NCBI GenBank assembly: GCA_019359115.1
Contig: JAHHHW010000073.1
Coordinates: 46,175-110,174 of the forward strand
Direction: 5' to 3'
Length of the DNA: 64,000 nt
Source of the DNA: Pelatocladus maniniholoensis HA4357-MV3
Lineage (GTDB): Bacteria > Cyanobacteriota > Cyanobacteriia > Cyanobacteriales > Nostocaceae
The notes under the pieces are model-generated. The model ran no database searches and had not been told where the DNA came from. It was given only the letters and a program-made list of their open reading frames with translations. This document shows positions 45,439-54,824 of the stretch, in pieces; the first letter of the stretch is position 1; each line of letters opens with the position of its first letter. The position numbers were made by a program, and so were the translations under genes.

Positions 45439-45445
45439 CGCTAGT

Positions 45446-45748
45446 TTATCGAATGGGATTATGCACAGTCACCAACTTTGTCCCATCAGGAAAAGTTGCT
45501 TCCACCTGCACTTCATGAATCATTTCTGGTACTCCTTCGATGACATCATCTCGCGTCAACAAGGTAGTACCATAACTCATCAACTCTGCAACTGTCCTAC
45601 CATCTCTGGCACCTTCTAAAATTGCAGCAGAAATATAGGCTATAGCCTCTGGATAATTTAACTTCAAACCCCTGTCTTTACGTCTTTCTGCCAGTAAAGC
45701 AGCAGTAAAAATGAGTAATTTGTCTTTTTCCTGCGGCGTCAGTTGCAT
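45446..45748 (-). CDS. ureA: Urease subunit gamma
   Basis: 100 aa, full length. [41 protein letters not shown] and [27 protein letters not shown] are the family blocks. It follows ureD by 54 bp in the same orientation. Confidence 0.97.
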   Translation of the reverse strand: MQLTPQEKDKLLIFTAALLAERRKDRGLKLNYPEAIAYISAAILEGARDGRTVAELMSYGTTLLTRDDVIEGVPEMIHEVQVEATFPDGTKLVTVHNPIR

Positions 45749-45802
45749 TTCCTCACTCTTCCTTTGTGTTCTACCCTAGCGTGTCTAGTGTGTCTTTGTA
45801 GT

Positions 45803-46666
45803 TTAAATCTGCCAAACTCTTGGCACACAGCTACCACGATTCAAAAAAGACATGCGTAATAACTGCCAAACACCGATAAACCAGTTTCTCACTTCACTAG
45901 TTGAAGATCCACGATATCTACACAAAAGTCCATGTTCTAATCGAGTCACACCTATTTGAGAGTGAGTGAGGGTGGGTTTCCATAGACTTCGTGCTTGACT
46001 TACTAATTCTGGTGATATTTCTGACCCAATGTAGACTAGACTACCGACAATTGGTTGCCCTGCCAAACCATGGGGACTGTGAAAAACTTCTTCGCTACCT
46101 GGTAAGCATTGTCGATCTATCCATAAAGGTTTGTCTTGCTCCCAAATTTCGGTGTGCGATCGCCACTCTCCTTGCAAAAATTTCTCTCCTCTAGCACTGC
46201 GACCAAATCTAGTAATTTCCCAGCCAATATAACTAGCTTTTGTAGCTAATTTTATACATAAATTCTGCTGATAGAATGCACCATCAAAAACAATTGTTTC
46301 TTGCGGCAACCACTCTAAACAAGCACCATCATCAACTTTGATCTCAATCACTTGTTTGGCAGTCATGCCGTTACTACGGTAGATTTTACCAGCAGTTGCA
46401 GTAGTAATTAATGCTTGAGAATGGGATTGGAGGTGGAAGTTATAGGAGAGGCGATCGCCTCCGACAACACCTCCAGCTGTATGTAAAATCACACTATGAC
46501 AGACTTCTTGCCCTTCTGGATAAAAAGGACGTTGCACTTTTAGTGGTGCTTGATTTTGATTAAAAATCAATTGGGTTTGATTTTGGCGATGGGCATACAC
46601 TAAGTTTATGTTTCCATGCCAAACATCCTTGCTTGGTGTTGTGGTTTGATCAGGTTTTTCATTCAT
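45803..46666 (-). CDS. ureD: Urease accessory protein UreD (UreH)
   Basis: 287 aa. Scaffold that binds apo-urease and, with UreF and UreG, delivers nickel. Diagnostic segments: HTAGGVVGGDRLSYNFHLQS, ATAGKIYRSNGMTAKQVIEI, LEWLPQETIVFDGAFY and EITRFGRSARGEKF. It is the first gene of the minus-strand urease cluster, so the promoter lies in 46667-46775, and the psbA terminator stands immediately upstream. Confidence 0.94.
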   Translation of the reverse strand: MNEKPDQTTTPSKDVWHGNINLVYAHRQNQTQLIFNQNQAPLKVQRPFYPEGQEVCHSVILHTAGGVVGGDRLSYNFHLQSHSQALITTATAGKIYRSNGMTAKQVIEIKVDDGACLEWLPQETIVFDGAFYQQNLCIKLATKASYIGWEITRFGRSARGEKFLQGEWRSHTEIWEQDKPLWIDRQCLPGSEEVFHSPHGLAGQPIVGSLVYIGSEISPELVSQARSLWKPTLTHSQIGVTRLEHGLLCRYRGSSTSEVRNWFIGVWQLLRMSFLNRGSCVPRVWQI

Positions 46667-46775
46667 TTTGGTGTACCCAGTTCATGATGGCTACAGTTAA
46701 CAAGTCGATGAAGTAGACAGTTGAAAAAACTTGGTGGAGTTGCCAAAGCTATCTGCCACAGCTTATCTTGATCAT

Positions 46776-46808
46776 AAAAAAGCGCTCTCATCTAGAGAGC
46801 GCTTTTTT
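46776..46808 (-). terminator. Rho-independent terminator of psbA
   Basis: AAAAAAGCGCTCTC and its complement, ending in GAGAGCGCTTTTTT, enclose a 4-nt loop. On the minus strand the stem is followed by a T-run. It lies 20 bp past the psbA stop. The symmetrical A/T flanks make it potentially bidirectional. Confidence 0.9.
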
Positions 46809-46827
46809 ATTGTTCAGAAAAAGCTAA

Positions 46828-47895
46828 CTATCCATTTATTGCTAGAGGTATAGCATCAAGCGCAGCCAAGTCTAATGGGAAGTTGTGAGCATTACGTTCA
46901 TGCATCACTTCTATACCCAGGTTGGCACGATTGAGTACATCTGCCCAGGTATTAACAGTACGACCCTGGGAGTCAAGAATTGATTGGTTAAAGTTGAACC
47001 CATTCAAATTAAACGCCATTGTACTGATACCCAAGGCCGTAAGCCAGATACAGACTACAGGCCAAGCACCCAAGAAGAAATGCAAGGAACGAGAGTTGTT
47101 GAAACTAGCATATTGCCAGATTAAGCGTCCGAAGTAACCGTGAGCAGCTACGATACTGTAGGTTTCCTGTTCTTGACCAAACTTGTATCCATAGTTTAAG
47201 GATTCGTTCTCTGTGGTTTCCCGTACCAAGGAGGAAGTCACCAAAGAACCATGCATAGCGCAAAATAGCGCACCACCAAACACCCCAGCGACACCAAGTT
47301 GATGGAAGGGGTGCATGAGGATATTATGCTCGGCTTGGAACACAAGCATGAAGTTAAATGTACCACTGATACCTAAAGGCATTCCGTCAGAGAAACTACC
47401 TTGTCCAATAGGATAAATTAAAAAGACCGAGGTAGCAGCAGCTACAGGAGCAGAATAAGCAACGCAAATCCAAGGACGCATACCCAAGCGATAGCTGAGT
47501 TCCCATTGTCGTCCCATCCAACAGAAGATACCGATGAGGAAATGGAAAACTATTAGTTCGTAGGGGCCACCATTGTAGAGCCATTCATCCATAGAAGATG
47601 CTTCCCAAATTGGGTAAAAGTGCAATCCAATGGCATTGGATGTGGGTACAATCGCACCAGTAATGATGTTATTGCCATATAACAAAGAACCAGAAACAGG
47701 TTCACGAATACCGTCTATATCGACAGGTGGTGCGGCAATGAAGGCAATAATAAAACAGATGGTTGCGGTTAATAATGTTGGAATCATTAATACGCCGAAC
47801 CAGCCGACATAAAGTCTGTTCTCAGTGCTAGTAATCCATTGACAGAATCTATCCCACAGACTACCGCTTTCGCCTTTTGTTAAAGTTGTGGTCAT
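46828..47895 (-). CDS. psbA: Photosystem II D1 protein, divergent isoform
   Basis: 355 aa (the usual form is 360). Tyr161, His190, the Mn/Ca ligands Asp170, Glu189, His332, Glu333, His337, Asp342 and Ala344, and the haem-type chlorophyll ligand His198 and iron ligands His215/His272 are all kept, so it can in principle support water oxidation. It is unusual in Trp126 and Met127 (normally Tyr-Leu), Gln130, Gln199 (normally Met), Cys212 and Trp260 (normally Phe), and a short 11-residue C-terminal extension [16 protein letters not shown] instead of 16. Cys144, Tyr147 and Pro173 are standard, which argues against the low-oxygen D1' form. Probably a specialised or conditionally expressed copy. Confidence 0.96.
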   Translation of the reverse strand: MTTTLTKGESGSLWDRFCQWITSTENRLYVGWFGVLMIPTLLTATICFIIAFIAAPPVDIDGIREPVSGSLLYGNNIITGAIVPTSNAIGLHFYPIWEASSMDEWLYNGGPYELIVFHFLIGIFCWMGRQWELSYRLGMRPWICVAYSAPVAAATSVFLIYPIGQGSFSDGMPLGISGTFNFMLVFQAEHNILMHPFHQLGVAGVFGGALFCAMHGSLVTSSLVRETTENESLNYGYKFGQEQETYSIVAAHGYFGRLIWQYASFNNSRSLHFFLGAWPVVCIWLTALGISTMAFNLNGFNFNQSILDSQGRTVNTWADVLNRANLGIEVMHERNAHNFPLDLAALDAIPLAING

Positions 47896-48579
47896 GACTA
47901 TTTTCTTTCAAAAATGAATGTAGACATTACAAACTTCCTCAATTTTATAAATTGAGAAATTTGCTGTTTTCACGGTTATTTGCGAAATTTTTCTCGCTAG
48001 TAGCTGAAATGTCTTGAATTAAGACTAAAATCTGCTTGAATAGCGGTTTAAATTTGGATTAATCAGAAATTACTAGTAACTAGCAATTTTGAGAAGACAA
48101 AACAGTGTATTATTTTTGAATGCAAATCGCCGTGATTTCCTCACACCATGAATTCACACTTACAATCTCTATTTAGTGAGACTGATAGATCAAAGGAGAA
48201 AATTTCCTTGGTCTTACGATCACGTTTTACATTAGTTTTTGATTTTTATCAATCTATTACTGTTAATTTTTATAAATGATTTTTCTTTAGCAAATATTTT
48301 TATTTTCAGTTTAAAATTTCTTAAAATAAATATTAGCAATGCTCTCTTTTCTGAGAAAACTATCTAAACAATAAAGTAAAAATTAACGTTTGAAAAATCT
48401 TTAAATTGAATCAAAATAGAGCGATCGCATCAAAAAAAAACGCAGCATATTCGTCCATACTTTTTCATTTTGGCTCTATTGGTCTGTTTAATTAATTTTG
48501 ATGAGTCGTAGGTGTTCAGTTCCCCGACAGCTTTTGCTAAGTCGGGGATCTATAACCTCATACTATATTTATGTGATAA
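47896..48579. promoter_or_regulatory. psbA upstream region with a leader hairpin
   Basis: 684 bp without genes. At 47938-47956, CTCAATTT-TAT-AAATTGAG is a perfect inverted repeat 43-61 bp upstream of the psbA ATG, within the probable 5' leader; it may act as an operator or affect mRNA stability. The rest is very AT-rich with no other structure until the CCCCGAC palindrome at 48521. I could not identify -35/-10 boxes with confidence. Confidence 0.45.
48521..48549. terminator. CCCCGAC palindrome 3' of the Rieske gene
   Basis: TCCCCGAC and GTCGGGGA form an 8-bp stem with a 13-nt loop, about 31 bp past the Rieske gene stop on the minus strand. Third member of the family at 6791 and 17980; probably a 3' end structure. 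Confidence 0.45.
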
Positions 48580-49572
48580 CTACTTAGAAAAATTTGGTTC
48601 TGCAATTTCAGGCCAAGTCTCAAAATTTCGTCGTACCCAATCCATACCAACTTCGTTATTGAGCTTAATTTTTTGAGGTGTATTTGAATAAATTTTCAGC
48701 AAAATCTCTGTATCTTGTTCTACAACTACTTTGGCAAAGTTAAGAATACTCTTACTAAATATTTTAAATACCGGATGTTTGGGTTTCCCAAACATTAATA
48801 CATAGGTGCGTGTCCGCGTTTCCGATTCTGGCACAAACAAATGGCATTGAGCAACTTTACCAATCGCAGTTTCTCCATGAAAAATGACCAAAGACGGAAA
48901 GTGATTTTCTAAATGCGCTTTGATTTCTTTTGCTATTAAAAACAATTCCGGCTTTTTGATTTTTTCAGCTACAGTTGTAGGTGCTGTTGGCATATCATAA
49001 AAAGCATGAGATTCATGACCATTGTCAATAAAATTACCAAAATTAACTTCTGTGATCCGAAATAAGGGACGATGGGTACCGTTTTGATGATTATAATCGT
49101 GCATATTTAACAGCATAGGAAGCAAATCCGTTTCTACGCTGGTGTCTGCTGTGTAACCGATAAAGTCATATTCAGCAGCAATTTTATTTAAAATCTCAGG
49201 GATTTTGGCTTTTGGTTCTTGTCCACCATAAGACCAGATAAAATCCCCTTGAATAATTAACTCTAACGGTTGCAATTGTGGTATTGTTTTTTTGTTTGAA
49301 CCTGGCAAAATAGTACAACCTTCACTGTCAAATTCTAAGGCGTGAAACGGACACACTACTACGCTGCTATTATCGTTTTTTTGTTCACACCAACCTTCTG
49401 ATAACATTGCTCCCATATGGGGACAGGCGTTTGGTAAGGCGTTAATTTTACCCGTCGTATCTTTCCACAAAACATAGTCTGAACCATACATAGAGAATTT
49501 TTTCGGCTTATTAATCTCCAACATGGATTTATGTGCCAGTAACCAGGGAGCGCCAGCTAGCATGGATTTCAT
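48580..49572 (-). CDS. Rieske [2Fe-2S] oxygenase, PaO/VanA-like
   Basis: 330 aa. The Rieske cluster is bound by Cys50/His52 (ACPHMGAMLSEGWC) and Cys74/His77 (VCPFHALEFDSEG). The mononuclear iron site lies in LLNMHDYNHQNGTH, with the two His and a downstream acidic residue. Such enzymes hydroxylate or demethylate aromatic or terpenoid substrates using an external reductase. It is divergent from a TetR gene with duplicated palindromes between them, so it is probably induced by its substrate or a related chemical. Substrate unknown. Confidence 0.9.
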   Translation of the reverse strand: MKSMLAGAPWLLAHKSMLEINKPKKFSMYGSDYVLWKDTTGKINALPNACPHMGAMLSEGWCEQKNDNSSVVVCPFHALEFDSEGCTILPGSNKKTIPQLQPLELIIQGDFIWSYGGQEPKAKIPEILNKIAAEYDFIGYTADTSVETDLLPMLLNMHDYNHQNGTHRPLFRITEVNFGNFIDNGHESHAFYDMPTAPTTVAEKIKKPELFLIAKEIKAHLENHFPSLVIFHGETAIGKVAQCHLFVPESETRTRTYVLMFGKPKHPVFKIFSKSILNFAKVVVEQDTEILLKIYSNTPQKIKLNNEVGMDWVRRNFETWPEIAEPNFSK

Positions 49573-49589
49573 GTTATTATCCTTTTTTA

Positions 49590-49664
49590 TTAATTAATTT
49601 TTTAATTAGTATGATTTAGTATTGGCTATATTGTCAAGTCTTAATTAATTTTTTAATTAATTAA
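49590..49664. promoter_or_regulatory. Two copies of a TTAATTAA palindrome (probable TetR operators)
   Basis: TTAATTAATTTTTTAATTAG at 49590-49609 and the longer perfect TTAATTAATTTTTTAATTAA extending to 49664 from 49641, in the spacer between the divergent Rieske and TetR genes. Both have the same 6-8 bp arms and loop, and start 51 bp apart, about five helical turns. They are the likely binding sites for the TetR protein, giving control of both promoters. Confidence 0.6.
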
Positions 49665-49740
49665 CAATGTCAATGTATCAGGATAGGCTATAAAAACATG
49701 TTTGTGGAGAATTTTGATAGTAGTGGTTCGTTCAGCTAAG

Positions 49741-50370
49741 ATGAGACGCTCGTCTAACACTAGTCGCCAAGTTAGAGATCCGGAGGCGACAAAAAAGCAA
49801 ATTTTAGATGCAGCAGAAGCAGAATTTGCCAAGCACGGGCTGAGTGGAGCGCGAATAGAGGCGATCGCCAAAGGTGCAGGCGTAACAACAGCGATGATCC
49901 ACTATTATTTTGAGAACAAAGAAGGATTGTATCAAACAGTCTTGCAACGTCCGGCAACGGAAATGCATGATATGCTTGAGCAACTCGATCTTGAAAAATT
50001 ACCAGCCCCAGAAGCACTGAAGAGTTTAGTCAGAGTGGCGATCGCTTACGAAGCAACTCATCCTTTTCGAGGAATGCTTTGGTTTCAAGAAGCCAATCAA
50101 AATCAAGGCAAATATTTTAAATTAGGTAATTGGCAAAAAACCTTTGCCCATATTATCAAAGTATTAGAACGAGGTATGGCAGAAGGGGATTTTCGCCAAC
50201 TAGATCCATTTCTAGTATGTTTACAAATTGCTGGTATCTGTACTTTTTACTTTAACGCTCATGAGAATATTAAACATCTCACCCCAGATGTTGATAGGCT
50301 GAGTTCAGAAATGATTGAAAAATATACTCAAGAAGCAATTAATTTGATTTTGGCAGGAGTTGGATGTTAG
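49741..50370 (+). CDS. TetR-family transcriptional regulator
   Basis: 209 aa from ATG 49741 (MRRSSNTSRQVRDPEATKKQ); a TTG at 49702 would add 13 residues. N-terminal HTH: ILDAAEAEFAKHGLSGARIEAIAKGAGVTTAMIHYYFENKEGLYQTVLQ. The C-terminal region resembles the TetR_C domain with HPFRGMLWFQEANQNQGKYF. Probably represses itself and the divergent Rieske gene through the duplicated palindromes. Confidence 0.9.
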   Translation: MRRSSNTSRQVRDPEATKKQILDAAEAEFAKHGLSGARIEAIAKGAGVTTAMIHYYFENKEGLYQTVLQRPATEMHDMLEQLDLEKLPAPEALKSLVRVAIAYEATHPFRGMLWFQEANQNQGKYFKLGNWQKTFAHIIKVLERGMAEGDFRQLDPFLVCLQIAGICTFYFNAHENIKHLTPDVDRLSSEMIEKYTQEAINLILAGVGC

Positions 50371-50391
50371 GGGATTGGGGATCGCAAGAGA

Positions 50392-50472
50392 GACAAAGGG
50401 GACAAGGGAGACAAGGGAGACAAGGGAGACAAGGGAGACAAGGGAGACAAGGGAGACGAGGGAGACAAGGGA
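50392..50472. repeat. 9-bp tandem repeat (GACAAGGGA)
   Basis: Nine head-to-tail units of GACAAGGGA, with two variant units, between the TetR and proB genes. Traces of the same motif are found as GTCTCCC near 63980 and elsewhere. A simple repeat that can expand by slippage. Confidence 0.85.
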
Positions 50473-50556
50473 GAGTGGGATGTGCTTGGAGTGTGGGAAG
50501 ACAAGAAACACCAATAACTAATGACCAATGACAAATCACCTAATGACTAATGACTA

Positions 50557-51666
50557 ATGACCAAAACCATCGTTGTCAAAATTGGTACTTCTAGTCTCAC
50601 CCAGCCAGAAACTGGACAGTTAGCAATTTCTACCATTGCAACTTTAGCGGAAACTCTGTCGCACTTGCAAAGACAGGGTAATCGGGTGATTTTGGTTTCC
50701 TCTGGTGCTGTGGGAGTGGGTTGTGCGCGCTTGGGTTTAACACAAAGACCAAAAGCGATCGCCCTCAAACAAGCAGTAGCAGCAGTTGGACAAGGGCGGT
50801 TAATGCGTGTCTATGATGATTTATTTACCACCCTGCAACAGCCAATCGCTCAAGTATTGCTAACTCGTAGTGACTTGGTACAGCGCAGTCGCTATCTAAA
50901 TGTCTACAACACCTTTAAAGAATTACTGGAACTAGGCGTAATTCCTGTGGTGAACGAAAATGACACGGTAGCAGTGGAGGAACTAAAGTTTGGTGACAAT
51001 GATACTCTTTCTGCTTTAGTTGCTAGCTTGGTACATGCAGATTGGTTATTTTTGCTCACTGATGTAGATAGACTTTACTCTGCTGATCCTCGTTTTGTAC
51101 CTGATGCCCAACCGATCGCACTAGTTAGTAGTATAAAAGAATTAGAAGAATTGCAGGTACAAACAGGCAATCAAGGTTCTCAATGGGGTACAGGTGGTAT
51201 GGTGACGAAAATTTCCGCAGCTCGAATTGCTACTGCTGCTGGCGTTCGTACCGTAATTACCGAAGGTAAACGCTCCCCAAATATAGAAAAAATACTACAA
51301 GGTGAATTAATTGGGACTCATTTTGAACCCCACCTAGAACCAACATCTGCTCGTAAACGTTGGATCGCCTACGGTTTAGTTCCTAGTGGAAAGTTGTATC
51401 TAGACGAAGGAGCAGTAGTCGCAATTTCTCAGGCTGGGAAATCTTTGTTAGCTGCTGGTATTACAGCCTTAGCAGGTGAATTTGATACACAGGACGCTGT
51501 GCTGTTGTGCGATTCTAAAGGTAACGAAATCGCCAGAGGATTGGTAAATTATAGCAAAGCTGACCTACAAAAAATTTGTGGTCTTCATTCCAGTGAAATT
51601 CCAGGAATTTTAGGATATGAAGGTGCAGAAACTGTAGTCCATCGGGATAATTTAGTTCTGACTTGA
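50557..51666 (+). CDS. proB: Glutamate 5-kinase
   Basis: 369 aa; first step of proline synthesis, phosphorylating glutamate. The amino-acid kinase domain has [54 protein letters not shown] and [18 protein letters not shown]-terminal PUA domain (about 280-365) is present, as in the two-domain bacterial enzyme. proA is not adjacent. Confidence 0.95.
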   Translation: MTKTIVVKIGTSSLTQPETGQLAISTIATLAETLSHLQRQGNRVILVSSGAVGVGCARLGLTQRPKAIALKQAVAAVGQGRLMRVYDDLFTTLQQPIAQVLLTRSDLVQRSRYLNVYNTFKELLELGVIPVVNENDTVAVEELKFGDNDTLSALVASLVHADWLFLLTDVDRLYSADPRFVPDAQPIALVSSIKELEELQVQTGNQGSQWGTGGMVTKISAARIATAAGVRTVITEGKRSPNIEKILQGELIGTHFEPHLEPTSARKRWIAYGLVPSGKLYLDEGAVVAISQAGKSLLAAGITALAGEFDTQDAVLLCDSKGNEIARGLVNYSKADLQKICGLHSSEIPGILGYEGAETVVHRDNLVLT

Positions 51667-51679
51667 AAATGGAAAAATA

Positions 51680-51740
51680 GAGCCTGCGATTGAAATCGCA
51701 GTCTCATAGTGAAAGTCTGCTTTAGCAGACTACATTTTGT
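51680..51740. repeat. Fragment of the multi-hairpin element (minus orientation)
   Basis: GCCTGCGATT/AATCGCAG hairpin, the second linker (minus strand CTATGAGACTGCGAT) and the AGTCTGCT/AGCAGACT hairpin are present; the TIRs, first two hairpins and main linker are absent. It lies about 14 bp after the proB stop and may now serve as its 3' structure. Confidence 0.6.
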
Positions 51741-51865
51741 TAGGCGATCGCAAAAATCATTTCGGCGAACCCAGAAACTGGGGTCAAGATTTTTATTGTT
51801 GGTTGTGGTATTTTCCCGTGTCACACCAAAATCTAAACTTAAATCTAATTTTAGAAAAGCTGTAA

Positions 51866-52051
51866 TTAAGCTAGACAATTTTTATAATTAATACCACGAT
51901 ACTTAAGTTGCAAACATTGCTGAACCGTAGTACTTTTAACCTGATTAATGTTGTAAGGCGCTCCTCGGTAAAAACCTTTTTTTGTATTATCTAAAGTAGG
52001 TATTTGAGTAGCCTGAGAGTGATAACGAACGCCACGATAAGATAGATGCAT
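51866..52051 (-). CDS. DUF4278 family small protein
   Basis: 61 aa from the Met at 52051. It begins MHLSYRGVRYHSQATQIPTL and ends LQLKYRGINYKNCLA, with a central KKGFYRGAPY. Three Y-R-G motifs are the signature of DUF4278, a cyanobacterial family often linked to light or stress responses (recalled); function unknown. Confidence 0.8.
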   Translation of the reverse strand: MHLSYRGVRYHSQATQIPTLDNTKKGFYRGAPYNINQVKSTTVQQCLQLKYRGINYKNCLA

Positions 52052-52173
52052 TTTTGCCTCTTTAACTAGCGAATTTTGATTGGTTGCTATATAACTAATC
52101 AAGCTCTTCTGAGGCTTTTACGAAAAAATTTTATTAAATTATGTAAATTAATAGAGAATGAGATTTAATTAAG

Positions 52174-53430
52174 TCATTGCTCATTGGTCAGCAAGTTTCG
52201 TCTTAGTCTATCTAAAGCACTACAAGCGCTGAGGTGACGAATTAAAGATCGATTCCGCCTTCCACCCCAACGATATTCAAAACTTTCCACTTCGCCGTTT
52301 GGTTTTGCTAAACCGATGTAAACCAAACCGACTGGCTTAGTCTCAGTTCCACCAGTCGGACCAGCAATACCAGTAATACTTAGCCCCCAACTAGTTCCAA
52401 GACGCGATCGCACTCTCAAGGCCATTTGTTCTGCAACAATAGCACTGACTGCTCCAAATTTTTCTAAATCTGTGGTGTTGACACCCAGAAAATTGACTTT
52501 AGCAGAGTTATCGTAAGAAATTACCCCACCCCAGAAATAATCAGAACTACCAGAAACTTCCGTCAGCATCTGTCCTAATCCACCGCCAGTGCAGGATTCT
52601 GCCACTGAGAGAGTTTCTCTTCTACTACGTAATAACTCACCAACCACCGAAGCCAGCGTATCATCATCAGCACCGTAATAATCCAGCCCTGCAATATCTT
52701 GAATTTGCTTTTGTACAGGCGCAATCAATTCCTGTGCTTCAGCTTCCGAAGTAGCTTTTGCTGAAACCCTTAGCTTGACTTCTCCCTTGCTAGCATAAGG
52801 CGCTACCGTGGGATTAGTTAAATTAAGATAAGCAGCTACTTTTTCAGCTAAAGCAGATTCAGGAATTCCCCAAAACTTCAACATTTGACTGTAAATAATT
52901 TCCTGACCCCAACCAAGGTTTCGCAAATAGGGTACTGCGGTTTCTTCCCACATCTGTTGCATCTCACTTGGTACACCAGGAAAAGTAAAAATCGTTAATC
53001 CGAGTTGAGGTTGCCAGATAATACCTGGTGCTGTACCCGTATAATTAGGCAAAATATCTGCTCCCTTGGGTATTAAAGCTTGCTTACGATTACTTGGTGA
53101 CATTTGCCGACCGCGTTGAGCGTATTTGCGGGTAATATCTTCGATAATCTCCGGGCGTTCTACCAAGGGAGTGCCAAAAAAATCAGCAATAGTTTCACAG
53201 GTCAAATCATCTGGTGTAGGGCCAAGACCACCTGTAAAAATTAATATCTCTGCTCTTTGACTAGCTATTTTAATAACATCCTTGAGCCTTTGGGGATTAT
53301 CCCCGACGACTGTTTGATAGTAGTGAGGAATCCCTAATTTTGCTAATTGAATTGCTAAATATTGAGCATTGCTGTTAAGGATATTTCCCAATAGCATTTC
53401 AGTACCAACACAAATAATTTCTGCACTCAT
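52174..53430 (-). CDS. cinA: CinA-like protein (MoCF-like + PncC amidase)
   Basis: 418 aa from the Met at 53430. The N-terminal MoCF-like/COG1058 domain has ICVGTEMLLGNILNSNAQYLA and FTGGLGPTPDDLTCETIADFF (ADP-ribose pyrophosphatase type). The C-terminal domain has SVAESCTGGGLGQMLTEVSGSSDYFWGGVISYDNSAK, the nicotinamide-nucleotide amidase (PncC) pattern. The enzyme probably recycles damaged pyridine nucleotides; the competence link is historical. It lies 94 bp downstream of ccsA on the same strand. Confidence 0.94.
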   Translation of the reverse strand: MSAEIICVGTEMLLGNILNSNAQYLAIQLAKLGIPHYYQTVVGDNPQRLKDVIKIASQRAEILIFTGGLGPTPDDLTCETIADFFGTPLVERPEIIEDITRKYAQRGRQMSPSNRKQALIPKGADILPNYTGTAPGIIWQPQLGLTIFTFPGVPSEMQQMWEETAVPYLRNLGWGQEIIYSQMLKFWGIPESALAEKVAAYLNLTNPTVAPYASKGEVKLRVSAKATSEAEAQELIAPVQKQIQDIAGLDYYGADDDTLASVVGELLRSRRETLSVAESCTGGGLGQMLTEVSGSSDYFWGGVISYDNSAKVNFLGVNTTDLEKFGAVSAIVAEQMALRVRSRLGTSWGLSITGIAGPTGGTETKPVGLVYIGLAKPNGEVESFEYRWGGRRNRSLIRHLSACSALDRLRRNLLTNEQ

Positions 53431-53524
53431 AAAAATCAGCAAGTAGGCTCAAGAGAATAGACTTTTAAAGGTATAGAGAGTTTGACCACCGTTTGTAAGC
53501 AAAAAGTGGTGAAGAAGCAGATTC

Positions 53525-54592
53525 TTAAAAAAACCAACCGTATGAATGTAAACCCTTACCCAACAAATTCACGCCCAAATAACAAATCCAGACAACGACA
53601 AAACCACTAGCAGCTAGAATAGCTGGCCGACGTCCTTGCCAACCACGAGTGATACGAGCGTGGAGGTATGCTGCAAATACTAACCAGGTAATTAGCGCCC
53701 AAGTTTCTTTTGGGTCCCAACTCCAGTAAGAACCCCAGGCTTCGTTAGCCCAAACTGCACCAGCAATAATACCAATTGTTAAGAGAGGAAATCCGAGTCC
53801 AATGATCCGATAGCTAATATTATCTAGAGTTTCAGCAAGGCTAAGGCGTTGGGGAGAAAGGGGTTGAGAATTTTGAATATCAGATGTTGGATTTTGGATT
53901 GTAGGTACTAGTACGGTATCTAATACGGCGGTTTTACCATTGTTGGTAGATTCATAATGGGCAACACCATTACCATTATTCTCTGCAACAATTGCTTGTG
54001 ATTGAGAAACTAATTCACCTGCTTTTTGTAAGCGGTAATTCTTGCTGCGATAGCCACCAGTACCGACAGAACTACCTTGGAGTTGGATATCTTGGCCACG
54101 AGTGACAACAAGAAAAGCGATCGCCAAAAGTGAACCAACCATCAAAGCAGAGTAACTCAACATCATGACGCTAACGTGCATCATCAACCAATTTGATTTC
54201 AATGCAGGTACTAAAGGTTCAGCTACTTGCATTTCGGATGGTAGTGTCAGGGTAGCAAAAGCGGTAATACTCATGGCGACAGGGGCGGTAGCAACTCCCA
54301 CCAAACGACTGCGACTGTTGTTTTCTGCAATCAGATGGATAGTAGTGATCCCCCAAGCAAGGAAAAACAAAGATTCATATAAATTGCTCAGAGGAAAATA
54401 ACCAGCCTCTAGCCATCGCGCTCCTAACATTGTTGCAATACACAAATTTGCGATCGCCATCCCTGCTGTTCCTAATGCTGGCAAGTACGGCAAGTTGGGA
54501 AAAGCCGCCCCACTCCAATAAATCAACATTGTGGCAAACAGAACAGCAAAGGAAGTATTATCTAACCAACTTTGAAGTTGAAGCAAATTCAT
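53525..54592 (-). CDS. ccsA: Cytochrome c biogenesis protein CcsA (system II)
   Basis: 355 aa with about eight membrane helices. The haem-handling WWD motif [28 protein letters not shown] is near the C-terminus, with conserved His residues in the helices around it. In system II it works with Ccs1 to attach haem to apocytochromes f and c6 in the thylakoid lumen (established family role). Some databases call this family CcsB. A polar, less conserved insertion is seen at about 185-245. Confidence 0.93.
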   Translation of the reverse strand: MNLLQLQSWLDNTSFAVLFATMLIYWSGAAFPNLPYLPALGTAGMAIANLCIATMLGARWLEAGYFPLSNLYESLFFLAWGITTIHLIAENNSRSRLVGVATAPVAMSITAFATLTLPSEMQVAEPLVPALKSNWLMMHVSVMMLSYSALMVGSLLAIAFLVVTRGQDIQLQGSSVGTGGYRSKNYRLQKAGELVSQSQAIVAENNGNGVAHYESTNNGKTAVLDTVLVPTIQNPTSDIQNSQPLSPQRLSLAETLDNISYRIIGLGFPLLTIGIIAGAVWANEAWGSYWSWDPKETWALITWLVFAAYLHARITRGWQGRRPAILAASGFVVVWICYLGVNLLGKGLHSYGWFF

Positions 54593-54824
54593 AAAATGTT
54601 TTCCCCTGTGGATTCTTAGAGGTATGGATTCTCACAGTATTGATCCTAGCTGTTTTGGGGTAGTTAGTAATTAGTCATTTGTCATTTGTCATTGGGGATT
54701 CTCCAGAGGAGACGCTACGCGTAGACGCGCAAGCAGCTTCTCACAGAGTACGGGGATTGGGCATTGGGCAACAAGTTCTTACATTTTGAATTTTGAATTG
54801 ATATGTCTCCCTGATCCCCGATCC

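Noticed and set aside
46828..47895. Chlorophyll f synthase (super-rogue D1), rogue D1 or low-oxygen D1'
   Set aside because: All Mn/Ca ligands are kept, Asp200 is absent, and Cys144, Tyr147 and Pro173 are standard; a normal or specialised photosystem II D1 is the better call.
50305..50539. Leu/Val- or Pro/Cys-rich ORFs on the minus strand near 50.4 kb
   Set aside because: They read through the 9-bp GACAAGGGA tandem repeat in two frames and are artefacts.
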